DNA of 64,000 bases. Source: Acanthacorydalis orientalis (Eukaryota; Arthropoda; Insecta; Megaloptera; Corydalidae). The DNA is taken from the NCBI GenBank assembly GCA_034766995.1, contig CM068318.1:38248456-38312455 (forward strand), read 5' to 3'. Below, piece by piece: positions 1-11,659 of the stretch. The notes under the pieces are model-generated. The model had not been told where the DNA came from, did not search any database, and was given only the letters and a program-made list of their open reading frames with translations. Positions within the stretch are counted from its first letter, which is position 1; the number at the start of each line of letters is the position of its first letter. Position numbers and translations under genes: made by a program.

Positions 1-650
1 TAGTAATTACGTAACTCTCGTTTCGAGCGACGCTGAGCCGTCACCCGATTCGAACAGAGACGGACGGAATCGCTAGAGCTGTAAACTTCTCTCTCCCGCA
101 TCGTAATATTCAAATTATCGTTATCGACGCAATGCCGGGAATGGAAGGGTGTAGAGTATAGTTTTCGGTGGCATCGCGCACGTCGAACAACGCTCGTTTG
201 CCTACCCTCGTGGACGCCTTCCTCGTGTGCAGTTCACTTGCACGTTAACGTTGATTCGATGAACTCTTCGAGAAGAACGTATTAATGAATACACGGAGAG
301 ATGCTGTGCACGGAGACGGTCTTGATTAATTTGTGATATTGGAGTGGTTGTCTAAAGCCCGAGTTTCCTCTTCAGAGTATATGCAATTTAAAAAGAAGAT
401 GCCCTATTCGTTAATTGTAGCCCAGGGCCTCTGTTTAGATTCAGTGACCATTGTAAAACGTACATACTTTTCATTGAGAACGCATTTTGAAATATATACA
501 CAGATTCGTTTGGTAATCAATCATAAACACATATAGCTCTATATGCTGGCGTGAAAAATTAGTATAATTGTGTAAATCTGTGCTAGTTAACTCGTACAAA
601 AATAATCACAAAGAGACAATTGTAAAATAAATAAATGAAATGAAATTAAT
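1..650. other. CpG-rich block at left edge, possible promoter or 5' exon
   Basis: The first 340 bases are clearly richer in G+C and in CpG than the surrounding DNA, and grade into ordinary AT-rich sequence by about 540. No long open frame, clear splice donor or recognisable protein is present. The short open frame at 333-536 resembles no family I know and is probably chance. In CpG-depleted or AT-rich insect genomes such blocks often mark promoters or non-coding first exons. That reading is inference only, and the block may continue left of the window. Confidence 0.3.
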
Positions 651-1034
651 TACTATTACCAGCATCATCAATAATTAGACTGATTAACATTATTAATAAT
701 TAGACTGATTAACTGTTTAAATATGATTTTTTTGTATATTTTTTGTCAAGAAACATTAATATTTATTATTATACATCCTGCTAATTAAAGAAAAGTTCAT
801 TTATCAGTTGTTAGTGTATTTTTTATCTTTAATTATTTATAACAATTTCGGAAATATAATTAATATATTCGTGGTATTAAATATGTTTGGCACTAGAAAA
901 CTTCTGTGTAATTGCATAGTAAATTTACTGAATAAAAAATTTGATCTGAAATAAAATTTTACATTGCGAGAAAATTACAACCCTATGACCTTATTTTAGG
1001 AACATACATATCATACCCTAAATGATATAAAATA

Positions 1035-1603
1035 TCGGATCGGTAGGAAAATAATTGCGGTTTTCGTTTTCTGACTTCTAACCTTAATTTTTTTTCAATG
1101 ACAGTGTCATTTCATTGTGCTCATGTTAATATCATTTTAAAATTCATTTTTCGATCTGTATTTTCGTAATATCGACTTTGGTTTCATTATTAATTTTGTT
1201 TGAAATTGAGATTTGAATTAAAAATGGAAAAAAGCAAATGAGAGCATTTTTTGAGTTCAAAACTGGTGGTAAAGCAGCAAAAACTGTTCGTTAACTAAAC
1301 GATGCTTTTGGGTGTGTACTTTTAAGGAACATTCTGTGCAATGATGATTCCAAAAATTTCGTGCTGAAGAAAAGAGCTTTAAAGGTGGGAAGGTCGCGGG
1401 GGTCCTTCTTCAGTTCATTCAACGACCAACTGAATGCGTTAGTTGAATCAAAACCATGTACAACAATTCGAGAGCTTACACAAAAGTTAGTCATTAGTCA
1501 TCCAACAGTTCTGGATCACTTAAAACAGTTAGGGAAATCAAAAATGAGAAATATGATATGAATCTGAAGATCATAAACTGAAATTATGTTTCTATCAACC
1601 TAA
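1035..1603 (+). mobile_element. Internally deleted mariner (cecropia/Hsmar1-like MITE), copy 1
   Basis: About 569 bp flanked by TA on both sides. The left end reads TCGGATCGGTAGGAAAATAA and the right end is its imperfect inverse, ending TCTATCAACCTAA. After a 5' leader, a degraded N-terminal transposase follows, ending near the motif SHPTVLDHLKQLGK (1495-1536), the second helix-turn-helix of mariner transposases. The sequence then jumps straight to the 3' TIR, so the whole catalytic domain is missing. Stops and frameshifts break even the remaining half, for example a TAA after KTVR at about 1291. The same layout and apparently the same junction recur at 39937, 56767 and 61069. Confidence 0.85.
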
Positions 1604-1867
1604 TATAGAGAAGAATCATTTTTAATACATATTTTTTATAGTTTATGATTGAAATTCAATCAATATTCGTTCATGTATAGTTTAAACATTTTTTACAAAC
1701 ATATTTAATTCCATTAACACAGATTTTTAAAGAAAACTTCCCGACTGACGACATTATCCGAACAGTTTATCCAGTTTTAGTTCGACCGTAGAACTTTAAG
1801 AAATTTTATTTTAAAAGAGTTGGTCTTAATTTCAATATAATTATGACACTATGCTTAAATTCGCTTT

Positions 1868-2153
1868 CACAAATTAATTTTTTACTTGTCCCACAAATCT
1901 CAAAATAATTTTCTGATCACAAAAAATGACTATTCACAATCTTTAATGGTTTCTCAGGTACCGATTTCGATACCGATTCTATCATCTTCGGATCGTTAAT
2001 GTAAAGAAAAATCAGTCTCCCAGGATGATAGAATCGCCATCGAAATGTCCATAAGTTACAATCAAAAATACATACTTATAAAATTAATTATTTATTAAAC
2101 ATTTTGATCAGAAAAATCTTTCTGATTTGTGAAGTAAGATGGAATTTGACTTT
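1868..2153. repeat. Foldback element FB1, two-arm copy
   Basis: Two inverted arms. The left arm begins ACAAATTAATTTTTTACTTG and the right arm ends with the inverse, through TTTCTGATTTGTGAAGTAAG. The centre carries the family signature, a CGATTCTATCATCTTCGGAT-like left core facing GATGATAGAATCGCCATCG. This is one of about 16-18 copies in the window. There is no coding potential. Confidence 0.7.
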
Positions 2154-2957
2154 ATTATTTTGAAAAATTCTAAGTATACCTCGCCATACGTAGATACAAA
2201 ATTTGGAAGAAAAAAAATCCATTTTATAATATAAAATATTTGAAGTTTAGAAGCGTGTCAATATCTGTGGCCATTAGCGTCCCTTATAGATTTGACCTTA
2301 AGCTTTGTTAATTGTTATTGTATAAGTACATCGGACTGTGAACTGATGTCTTATAGAATTAAAAAAATGTCGGATTGGAATAAAAATAATCGTACTTCAG
2401 TGAGAGTTCGTTGTGCCCTCTATTTGAAAGACGTTTGAATAGAAATCTCTTATAATACATTTCTTTAAAGTATGACAATGTAATATTTTTTAAAATTTAA
2501 TTTATCAGCGGGCAAGAGGGATATTATTGGACATTTAAATTCAATATTGAAAATATTAACTAATTGAAAATGATATAATTGATTCCCACGATAACTTATT
2601 CTTCAATTGTAAGTAATATAGATTAATCGACAGTAAAAAAAATAAACAACTTTAGAACAAAAAACTTTAATGATTAATCCTTTTATCAGGAACATAAGTC
2701 CACCTTAACATAATACTATTAAAATTATACGAATTTAAATAATTCAGATAATATGAGATTTGTAGATTAGTAACTTATTGTGTAAATATTTGTTGCTGTA
2801 TCAAACATTTTTCCGATTTCACAATAAATGCATGTAATAATCAATTGATTTCAATATATTCTTTGTGTATGCTATTTTCAATTGCGAAGTACTTTAAAAT
2901 AAATGTTTCATTCCTCATGAGCTATATTTTCAATGTCTAGCAAGTCTTATTGCATTC
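2154..2957. other. AT-rich stretch, nothing recognised
   Basis: No open frame, RNA gene, transposon end or clear repeat could be seen here. Confidence 0.5.
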
Positions 2958-3253
2958 CTAGTAAATTTCAACCTTATATGAACCATATAAGGAACATATA
3001 AATTCACCCTATACAAACCATATATGGTTTAATAAGATGAGGTTTGCAGGTCACTATCATCCATATATAGTCGTTAATTTATAAAATGCGTCCTTCTTTA
3101 CCATATAAGAATCATATAAAGTCACTTTATATGCCTTATAAGATTAATATAAGGTATATATAAGGTGTCCATATGAGGATTCTGATCCTTATATAGATTG
3201 TATAAGGAATTTCTAAAACCTTATACTGAAGATATAAGGTTGAAGATTACTAG
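2958..3253. mobile_element. TATAAGG-rich MITE with about 35-bp TIRs
   Basis: The ends are inverse copies: CTAGTAAATTTCAACCTTAT on the left and, on the opposite strand from the right end, CTAGTAATCTTCAACCTTAT. Match continues for about 35 bp. Inside, the octamer CCTTATAT and its inverse ATATAAGG or close variants recur more than ten times in both orientations. Length is 296 bp with no coding content. I could not find a convincing target duplication, so the superfamily is unknown. Confidence 0.7.
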
Positions 3254-3394
3254 AGATATCAGCTAATAAAATAATTCATGAAGTACCTAGATATTATTTG
3301 TGGTACTACAGGATTTTCCAATAACGACGCAATTTTTTAATTTGAAATAACACACAAAATTTACACTGAAATTTCAAGTTTCTTTATTGTAAAT

Positions 3395-4270
3395 AATAGT
3401 TGGGGGTATGCCATTTATAAATGAAAAATAATATCGTCTAAGTGACCGCCGCACACTTTCTTACAAGTAACCATTGTTTAATTAAAATTTTTAATAACAT
3501 CCGTACACAACTGAGACTCTATCTCGTCAATTATTCTTTAGATTTCATTTTTAGGTTAGAAATTGTTTTAAGATTATTACTGTACATCGGTCCTTTAACA
3601 CGGCCCCAAATAAAGCAGTCCAACGGTGTTAAATCACAGGATCTCGGTGACAAATTAATGTCTCTATTTCTCTAAATAACGCGACCAGGAAATTTCGTCC
3701 TCAATCAATTGTTTCACCAGCTGTGTGGCTTTTTGCACTGTCCTGCTGGAACAATATGTCTTCCAGATCAATATCTTCCAATTCCGCTCACAAAAAATTA
3801 TTATCTTGTTTCGGTGCCTTTCTCCATTCACAGTAATAATTTTACCAGCCTAATTCTCAAAAAATAAGGACCAATAACTTCACCAGACAAAGTGCGCACC
3901 AAATGATCACTCTTTCTGTATGCAATGGCTTCTTAACGATCAACCTCAGATTTCATTTACTCCAGATTGGGTAGTAATGCTTGTTAAAGTAGCTAGAGAA
4001 TTCGAAATGAGCCTCATCACTAAAGATGACTTTCAGAAAACAGTGTTGTTGTTTCAGTATCCAATTAACAAATCTCGGACGCAGTGAATGGTCGTTTAGC
4101 TTCAATTCTTGTGTTAATTGAACCATTAGAAACAGGAACATGTTTCATTTTTGGTTTCGCATGAGATTCTATCTTTCTTTCGATTCCTTTTTGATATTTT
4201 TAACTTGTATTCTAAAATATTTAAGCCCCAATCTTGTCTGACTCTAGTTACACTCACTTTTTTTATTAAA
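3395..4270 (-). pseudogene. Degraded Tc1/mariner-superfamily DDE transposase
   Basis: Reading the minus strand, fragments in several frames line up with a transposase type common in insects. An N-proximal part gives ELKLNDHSLRPRFVNWILKQ, then VIFSDEAHFEFSSYFNKHYY (near 3960-4070) with the first catalytic D. A middle part gives FQQDSAKSHTA (near 3725-3765) with the second D. Then NLSPRSCDLTPLDCFIWGR (near 3600-3660) has the third acidic site. The C-terminal GGHLDDIIFHL lies near 3415-3450. Frameshifts separate the pieces and the N-terminal DNA-binding region was not found, so this is a dead copy. This is the only copy of its type in the window. Ends and TIRs were not resolved. Confidence 0.75.
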
Positions 4271-4873
4271 AAATATTACTTTGAATTAAGGCCAGTTCAT
4301 GTGTAATAAATAAATAAATAGAGCACTTTTTCAATATTTTCTCGATTAATAATTGGTTAATCGATATATTTTAGCTGTCGAAGTGCGCTAAAACCCCAGT
4401 AACCAACCATCAATTGATATAAATCACTCAGATTATAAAATCGATCACTAACAGAAAAATGATATCTGTCGATTAGCCATACCGAAATCTATTAACTGTC
4501 TATCACTAAAACTAGTCTGGTTTAATATGTCTAAATTTTAATTATTTTAATTCTCTTGTAATCCTTTGTTTACAAATTATTTAAAATTCAAAAATAGAAC
4601 GAATTAATTTTTAATCTGAAAACAAAATAACATTTAAAAGCACAAATAATAAAAAAGGTTTTATTTGTAAATGTAAATTTTAGAACAGTTTTTTATTTCG
4701 AATATAAAAGTCTCGCAAAGTGAATGATAAATTATTGATTATTTAATATCAGTTTTTGTTTATGGAACATAGGCCTTAACAGTACATAAAGAGTTAGTTA
4801 AAATTGAAAAATAATATAATAAAAAAGAGAATAAGACTGACATCATCACACTGTTTGAGTTGATCTTGTATTT

Positions 4874-4937
<64 letters not shown>

Positions 4938-5825
4938 ATTTCAATGACTAGTATTTAAAGATTAGTTTTATTCACATAAATGTAATGTATATTTATATGA
5001 ATGGTAGAAAGTGTTAACTATTTATTAAAAACTAAGTCGTTTATTTAATGATTTGATATTTTTGTAAATAAACGAAATTTTTTTTTAGAAAATATGTTAA
5101 ACTTTTAAGAGATATTCTTAAAAATTTCTCCAACTTAACTGTGAATAAAATAGTCAAAATTGCATTTAATATTAGTCTTCCTTTTAAAGTTATCAAGTCT
5201 ATTTAAAATTTTCTTGCGTACTGATCTGATATAATTTATTTATTTTTTTAATCAGGTAGTAATACAGCGCAATTTTTATTAATATACAGTTACTTCTCGA
5301 TTGACGTAGACTTGTTTTAATATTTTTTTACGTAACTTAACTTTTACGTAAATATAAATTCACTGAACTTCCCACACAATAAAATATCATATAAAAGTTA
5401 ATAAAGAAGAAGAAAATTTCATTACACGTAAAAGTTTAAGATATTATTATTTCTTACTTATTTATATTTCTTACTTGAAAAAAATCAGTTAAAAAATAGT
5501 CCATTATTTATACGCAGGGCGGATAAAATGTGTTATACGAAAGGACTTTCCTGTTAAACTTAAATTATTTCTATTATGGCTTGGCCGATTATTGTCGTGG
5601 TAAAAAATTACTTCATTTTTATTGGATAATACTTAATGGCTTTTGATCGTACCAATTATAAATTATTTAGTTTGCTACAATAGCCAAAGATATTAACCAG
5701 TAATATAATTGCACTGTAAAAATTACCAATAAAAGATAAAGAGAAATGCAAGTATTTTTTCCTATATAGTTATCTTTTTTATAGTGTAAACGAATAAAAT
5801 AAAAATTAAATAGGAATTATAATGT

Positions 5826-5838
<13 letters not shown>
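4271..5838. other. AT-rich intergenic stretch with one TA array
   Basis: Contains the (TA)n array at 4874-4937. Otherwise no gene, repeat or transposon was recognised. Confidence 0.5.
4874..4937. repeat. (TA)n microsatellite
   Basis: TA dinucleotide run with two CA interruptions. Confidence 0.95.

Positions 5839-5887
<49 letters not shown>
5839..5887. repeat. (TA)n array replacing a mariner 5' end
   Basis: Pure TA run preceded by (ATT)n. It stops exactly where the outer TIR of the following mariner should lie. Confidence 0.9.
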
Positions 5888-5890
<3 letters not shown>

Positions 5891-7072
5891 TAGTAAATTT
5901 CAATAAAATGGTCCCACCATTCATTTGGTAAACCCACGGCTATCAAGTGTCATTTTCCAAACTAGCATAGGCTAAATTTCAGCCAGAAGCGACCCGTTGT
6001 TCACGTTCTACAAATGTTTGAATTGAGCATTGTAGCAGTTACCATAAAAATGAAAAAAACAAGTCCCGTGCCGTGATAGAACAATTTTATTGGAAAAGTG
6101 GACGGCCGCCCGATCAAAGCGGGGTTGGATAAAGTTCATGGGGCTCTTCACCAGCGTTGGAGACTGTTTATTTCTGGATAAATTAGATTAAACGTGGTCG
6201 AACGTGTACTGAAGATGAAACGTGCTCTGGATGCTCAGTTGAGGTTACCACGATGGAACTCATTGAAAAAGTCAATGGTACCGTTATGGAAGATCACCGA
6301 GTGAAAATGCGCGAGGTTGCTGAGACTGTAGGCATCTCAACTGAACGAGTGCACAATATCCTGCATGAAAAAGCTGTGTGAGCGATGGGTGCCGCAATTG
6401 TTGACTGTGGAGAAAAAACGCACACGAAAGAACATTTCAACCCAGTGTTTGACAATATTTAATTGTAGTCCGCAGACCTTTTTGCGTTAATCGTCACCGT
6501 GGATGAAAGATGGATCCACCACTGCACTCCTGAGTCGAAACAGTGAGCAACGTCTGGTGAAAGTGCGTCAAAGAAGGCGAAGACTGTTTTGTCGGCTGGG
6601 AAAGTGATGGCCACTGTTTATTGGGATTCCCAAGAAATCATAATCATAAACTATTTAACGATAACAGGAGCATATTATGTAACGTTATTGAATCGTTTGA
6701 AAGAAAAGCTGAAACAAAAACGGTTAAGATTGACGCATAAAAATACTTTTCACCAGGACTCCGCGCCGTCCCACAAATCAACTGTCGCAATGGGAAAATT
6801 GCACGAATTAGGCTTCGAATTGATTCCCCATCCATCCTATTCTTCGGTCTTGGCCCCGTGCGACTTCTTCCCCTTCCCAAACTTAAAAATTTGGCTCGGT
6901 AGAAAAAAATTCTCGTCAAATGAAGATGTTATCACAGCTGTCAATGGGTATTTTGCAGACTCGCTAGATCAAGTGTATACCGCTCAATGGAGACTATGTT
7001 GAGAAATAAAATCGATTTTTTCCAAAAAACGGTGTTTAAGTTGCTTTTTCATCACACTTATCAAACGATCCA
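5886..7072 (+). pseudogene. Near full-length mariner transposon, broken transposase
   Basis: About 1.19 kb. The 3' end reads CACTTATCAAACGATCCATA, matching the TIR (GTGGGTCGTTTGATAAGT on the opposite strand) of relatives at 30651 and 57737. The 5' outer TIR is gone and only the inner part, ATGTTTAGTAAATTTC, remains after a (TA)n run. The N-terminal half is spread over several frames with stops. The C-terminal half is open at 6589-7002: after MSAGKVMATVYWDSQ comes HQDSAPSHKSTVAMGKL with the second catalytic D, then HPSYSSVLAPCDFFPFPNLK with the third D of a DD34D motif. The first D lies in the broken segment TVDERWIHH near 6500. It is a dead element and the longest of its subfamily here. Confidence 0.85.
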
Positions 7073-7334
7073 TATATTTTTTAAAAAAACTTTCTGAAAA
7101 TTTAAAAAAAAGTTTTTTTTTATAGCCAATTTTATTTTATTGTTTTTCTTATTTTTCAATAACTGTTCCGTAAGAATTTTCAAAGAAAAATACTTGATTT
7201 GGTATATAATTTTTCCTAAATCAATTACTCCTCATACAATTTGCATTGTATATTTTTATAGTATTAATAATACGATGGAAATAATTGAGAATAAAGAAAT
7301 AAAATTAAACATTCTTGAAATCCTAGATTAATAT

Positions 7335-7340
<6 letters not shown>

Positions 7341-7385
<45 letters not shown>
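7341..7385. repeat. (TA)n microsatellite
   Basis: TA dinucleotide run. The flanking 7073-7660 stretch holds nothing else recognised. Confidence 0.9.
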
Positions 7386-7390
<5 letters not shown>

Positions 7391-7663
7391 CATACACAAT
7401 ATATATGTATAATATTAATCTAAATTATACACCACATCTTATCTAAAAACGTATATATTGTAAATAGAACATAAATCGGTTAGTTAATCCTCAACATTTA
7501 TAAGAGAATGTCAAACGTGCTGAAACTAATAGTAAAGTACAGACACCTGGGTAATACAAAAGAATTGAATCTCAGGATAATAAATTTCTTAAAATTTCCT
7601 ATCATTATATTACAGCAATAATTTGATCTATTTGACGACAGTAATACCTACTAGATAAATGTA

Positions 7664-8212
7664 TTAGATTGGTAGAAAAATAATTGCGGTTTATGATCTT
7701 CAAATTCATATACATTTTTGTCAGCTAATAATTAACTTTGTTAATCGAAATAAGCATCATAAGAATTAACACATTTTTACCAATGAACCTCTCAAAACGC
7801 TCTCACGCTTTCGGTTGGTCGTTATGAACTGAATAAGGACGAACCTTCTTCATCTTCAAGGCTTTCGTCCCCAGCATGAAATTTTTAGAACCACCATTGC
7901 ACCGTATGCTCTCTGTAACAGTATCCACACCAAAAACGTCGTTTAGTTTACGAGCAGTTTCCGCTGCTTTACCACCCATTTTGAACTCATACAACAAATT
8001 ACTCTTATTTGCTTATTTTTAATCTTTAATTCAATACCACAAATTGAAGCAACATTAATAATACAACCAAATTCAGTGTTACCAAAATACAGACCAAAAA
8101 ATGCATTTTAAAATGATATTAACATGAACTCGCTGAAATGATAATTTCATTGAAAAAAATCAAGGTTAGAATTCAAAAAACACAAACCGCAATTATTTTC
8201 CTACCAACATAA
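7664..8212 (-). mobile_element. Internally deleted cecropia-like mariner, independent deletion
   Basis: 549 bp between TA target sites. The left end is TTAGATTGGTAGAAAAATAA and the right end is its inverse, CCTACCAACATAA. On the minus strand the N-terminal transposase opens near 7997 with MLYEFKMGGKAAETARKLND and runs to about 7803, with frame damage. Unlike the copies at 1035, 39937, 56767 and 61069, it keeps a stretch of about 100 bp near the 3' TIR (7690-7800) that also occurs in the full-length element at 37773. Its deletion junction is therefore different and arose independently. Confidence 0.85.
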
Positions 8213-8640
8213 TACTTCCCTATAAACAATATGATAGACCAAACACCTTTTAATATTTTTTAAATCTTTTTAGAGAACAGTATTGCCCTTGTTAAGAGAC
8301 ACATTAATCTCTAAAAATGTTTCTCAGGGTTGGTGGATGATCAATTTTAAATATAAAGACTTTATTCTTAAATGAAAATTAGTATTATTTTTTCACGTTC
8401 CTGTATTTAAAATATTTAGTAATTACTAAGCTTTTTATTAGAAGAAAAAATTGACAAAGAGTTCTAATAGTTAAAAAAAATACCAATAAATACATATCTA
8501 AAAGTTATCAGTGCAAATAAAGTCATTAAATCCATCACTGATTATTATTTATCTTGAACATGTATATATATATTTGAGAAACTGTAATTAATACAAATCT
8601 CTTTCTCTCTGTGTACATATATTAATCCCATCTCTATAAT
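8213..8640. other. AT-rich stretch, nothing recognised
   Basis: No feature could be supported here. Confidence 0.5.
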
Positions 8641-8980
8641 AGAGAATTTTCTACATGGTCAAGTAAATACATATACGTTTCTGTATTGTACATCGGTAAT
8701 ATGAACGTCGCCAATATGCAATTCCAACGTTGGAATCGTCGGCGTCTTCGCAGTCGATTTCGACGTCGATCACGACGTTGCCTAGCGCCATTCTGGCGTC
8801 GATGATGTTTGTTTTCAACGAACGACGCCCGGTCAAATGAGAACTGCGTCAGAGCGATTCGGGTCGTCGCGGCGTTCGGGACGAGCAGCACGCCTCCGCT
8901 TTGCGTCGCTAACGGGGAATCGATTCTAAATATACTGGAAATAATCGGGCGGGAATAATCTTTTCTCTCCTACCCTCCCG

Positions 8981-9037
<57 letters not shown>

Positions 9038-9210
9038 GTAATTTGTAATGTTAGTTAGAACTCTCTCTCTTTCTCTGTCTACGTATATATTTTTACGTTG
9101 TGCTTGTGTTCAGACCCCGGCCGTCCGTTTGTTCGTTCGTCTCTAGTTTTGTTTACGACATAAACAAAATTTACGGACAACGGTCCCGTTTTCTCTGTTT
9201 TGTATTCAGA
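8640..9210 (-). other. CpG-rich block, candidate promoter or first coding exon
   Basis: 8690-8960 and 9060-9200 are rich in CpG against an AT-rich background, split by a TA array. On the minus strand an ATG in good context (AGAATGG, near 8790) opens a frame reading MALGNVVIDVEIDCEDADDS, acidic and without stops until about 8651. A second overlapping minus frame (8634-8891) is arginine-rich and looks like a shadow. No splice donor of good quality follows and no homology is recognised. It could equally be an untranslated leader. Confidence 0.3.
8984..9027. repeat. (TA)n microsatellite
   Basis: TA dinucleotide run inside the CpG-rich block. Confidence 0.9.
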
Positions 9211-9400
9211 CAAGAGTGAATATTCCTTTTTTATCGTTGAAAATATATATCCTCTCTTTCTTTGTGTCTACTGTAAAAAGTATCAGGAGGATACGACAGA
9301 TAGGTGATAATCAGACAAGTCTTTATTTGTCATGGTACCCTGGTAGAGCTGTTTACGACTTTGTCGATAAATTTTATTTGGAGAAAAAGGTAGCACATAT

Positions 9401-9402
<2 letters not shown>

Positions 9403-9450
<48 letters not shown>

Positions 9451-9473
9451 TGATATATATATATATATATATA
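9403..9473. repeat. (TA)n microsatellite
   Basis: TA dinucleotide run, interrupted once by CATTGA. Confidence 0.9.
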
Positions 9474-9611
9474 ATGTTTTTTTTATTATAAGATTGGTTA
9501 TATTTATATTAACGAGGATGGTTACTCTATAATAACTTAATAAAACTAAAATTTATTTGAAAATATTTTTTATTTACATTGACAATTGGGTCAATGAATA
9601 AGATATAGACG

Positions 9612-9612
<1 letters not shown>

Positions 9613-9657
<45 letters not shown>

Positions 9658-9682
9658 TTGATATATATATATATATATATAC

Positions 9683-9716
<34 letters not shown>
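9613..9716. repeat. (TA)n microsatellite, interrupted
   Basis: TA runs with short CATATTTGA and CATAA interruptions. Confidence 0.9.
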
Positions 9717-9719
<3 letters not shown>

Positions 9720-9924
9720 CATAAATAGATATAGTGATACTTATACATAAGAGACATAGATATATAGATGTAGATGAACAAAAAAGGAAATTGATAATTT
9801 ACCCAAAGTCGCTAACATAGTTTTCATTACGAACTACAAAGGCATGATGAATGTTTCAAGACGTGTTAAAAAATTAAAAAAAAAGCGATTTAATAAAAGA
9901 GAACAATAACGCTGTATGTCTCTC

Positions 9925-10035
9925 ACCTTCCCATCTTTAAATTCGTTCCTTGCCAGAATTTAATCGTGAATCAAAATGAGTCTCATCTGTGAATAAGATG
10001 TACTTGATTTCATTGTTACACTTCATAAATGATAT
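9925..10035 (-). pseudogene. Tc1/mariner-type transposase fragment
   Basis: On the minus strand a short piece reads IKYILFTDETHFDSRLNSGK. This fits the first catalytic region (ILFTDE.HF) of Tc1-like DDE transposases. Nothing else of the gene is recognisable on either side, and the mariner starting at 10155 is a different family. Probably a relic, but so short that chance cannot be excluded. Confidence 0.4.
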
Positions 10036-10154
10036 TTTTTTAAAAAAAACTAAACATAGGATATACCAGTATAAATATAATCTTAGTAAATGCAATCACA
10101 AATTGTTATGTCGATGTTGTGGAAATGTTTTAAACAGGATCTGCTTTTATTTTA

Positions 10155-11410
10155 CGAAGGTAGAGTGATAATTACTAGTGCTTGACAAGAGATGACACCA
10201 CTGATATCAAATTGCAATATCTTTTAACAGCATTATCTTTCAAACTACTGCTGTCAAAGTTTGAGCACAATACATTAATTAACTTAGTTTCGGCAGTCAT
10301 TCAGAACAAACAACATTATTCTTTTTCAACTATGGAAAAATTCAGTATCGGTCAGTGATTAGGTTTCTGTTTCTGGATGGGAAACGAATGTAGAGAAATT
10401 AAAGAAAAGTCACGCACTATCTATGGAATCTTTGCACCTTCGATGACAACCTCAGATATTGGTTCAATGAATTTAAACGTGGTCGCACAAGCGTCTGTGA
10501 TGAAGAGCGTCCAAGTCGTCCAATTGAGGTGACTACTGAAGAGATGATTGGAAAAAAACATGATATTGTTTTAAATAATCGTAGAATCAAAGTACATGAG
10601 ATAATTGAGATACTAGGCATCTCAGAAGAACATGTTCTGAACATCTTACACGAATATTTGCATATGAAAAAGTTATCCGTCAGATTTGATCACAATCGAC
10701 CAAAAACGAATTCAAATGAACATTTCAAAGAAGTGTTTAACGATATTTAAATGTAATTGATAAGAATTTTTGTATCAATACATTACCATTGATGAAACAT
10801 GGACTCATCTTCATACATCTGAAACAAAAGAGCAGACAAAACAATGGACTTCTCCTGGCGAACGTGCGCTAAAGAAGATAAAAGTCATTGCATTAGCTAG
10901 AAAGGTTATGACAACTGTTTTCTGGAATGCTTATGGAATATTGCTAATTAACTCGAAAGAGGTAAAACAATAACAGGAGCCTAATACGCATCATTATCGG
11001 ACCAGCTTAATGATGAAATGAAGAAAAAACGTTCTCAGTAAACAAATAAAAAAGTATTCTTCCATCACGACACACACATCAATAATTGTTATGGCAAAAT
11101 AACATGAATTGCACTACGAATTTTCTCCACATCTACCATATTCTCTAGATTTGGCACCATGTGATTTTTCCTGTTTCCGAACTTGAAAAAATGGCTCGGA
11201 GATAAAAGATTTGCATCAAATTCAGAACTAATCGCTGCTGTAAATGCCTAATTTGAGGAGTTAGACAAACCGTACTATTTGAAAAGGATAAAAAATTGAA
11301 AATGCGTTGGACTACATCGATCTAAACGAAGATTACCTTAAAAAATAAAGAATTTACTCAAAAAAATTGTGTTTTCTTGGCAAACACGGGTACTTATCAC
11401 TCTACCCTCG
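10155..11410 (+). pseudogene. Full-length mariner with disrupted transposase
   Basis: 1256 bp between TA sites, with TIRs CGAAGGTAGAGTGATAATTA (left) and, from the right end on the opposite strand, CGAGGGTAGAGTGATAAGTA. The transposase starts near 10335 (MEKF). A second HTH lies at 10529-10690, IVLNNRRIKVHEIIEILGIS then EEHVLNILHEYLHMKKLSVR. The first catalytic D is in TIDETWTHLH (about 10785). The second block is degraded to HHDTHTSI (D in HHD, about 11067) and the third reads PYSLDLAPCDF (about 11140). Several stops and frameshifts and a small deletion after MKKLSVR kill the gene. The type resembles mariners common in bees and other insects (mellifera-like), which is a family-level judgement. 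Confidence 0.85.
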
Positions 11411-11659
11411 TATATGTGTTCGAGCGCTAATGACCTTGGTTATTGACGCGTCCCTAAACGCCCAATTAGTCTACCAAATTAATCATTGTTTAATTTTTAA
11501 TCCATTGCCAAATTGACTTTATTAACGCGTTAATTTAACCCAGCATTATCTATGGTTAAACGTTTAATAATGTGATTTTGAAATTAAAAAACATTATTTG
11601 TCATTTGTGCTAATATAACAATAATACGTAATTTGTTTCGTTCCTGTATACTTGGATTT

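Noticed and set aside
6644..6919. Minus-strand frame of 91 residues
   Set aside because: Shadow of the mariner frame 6589-7002.
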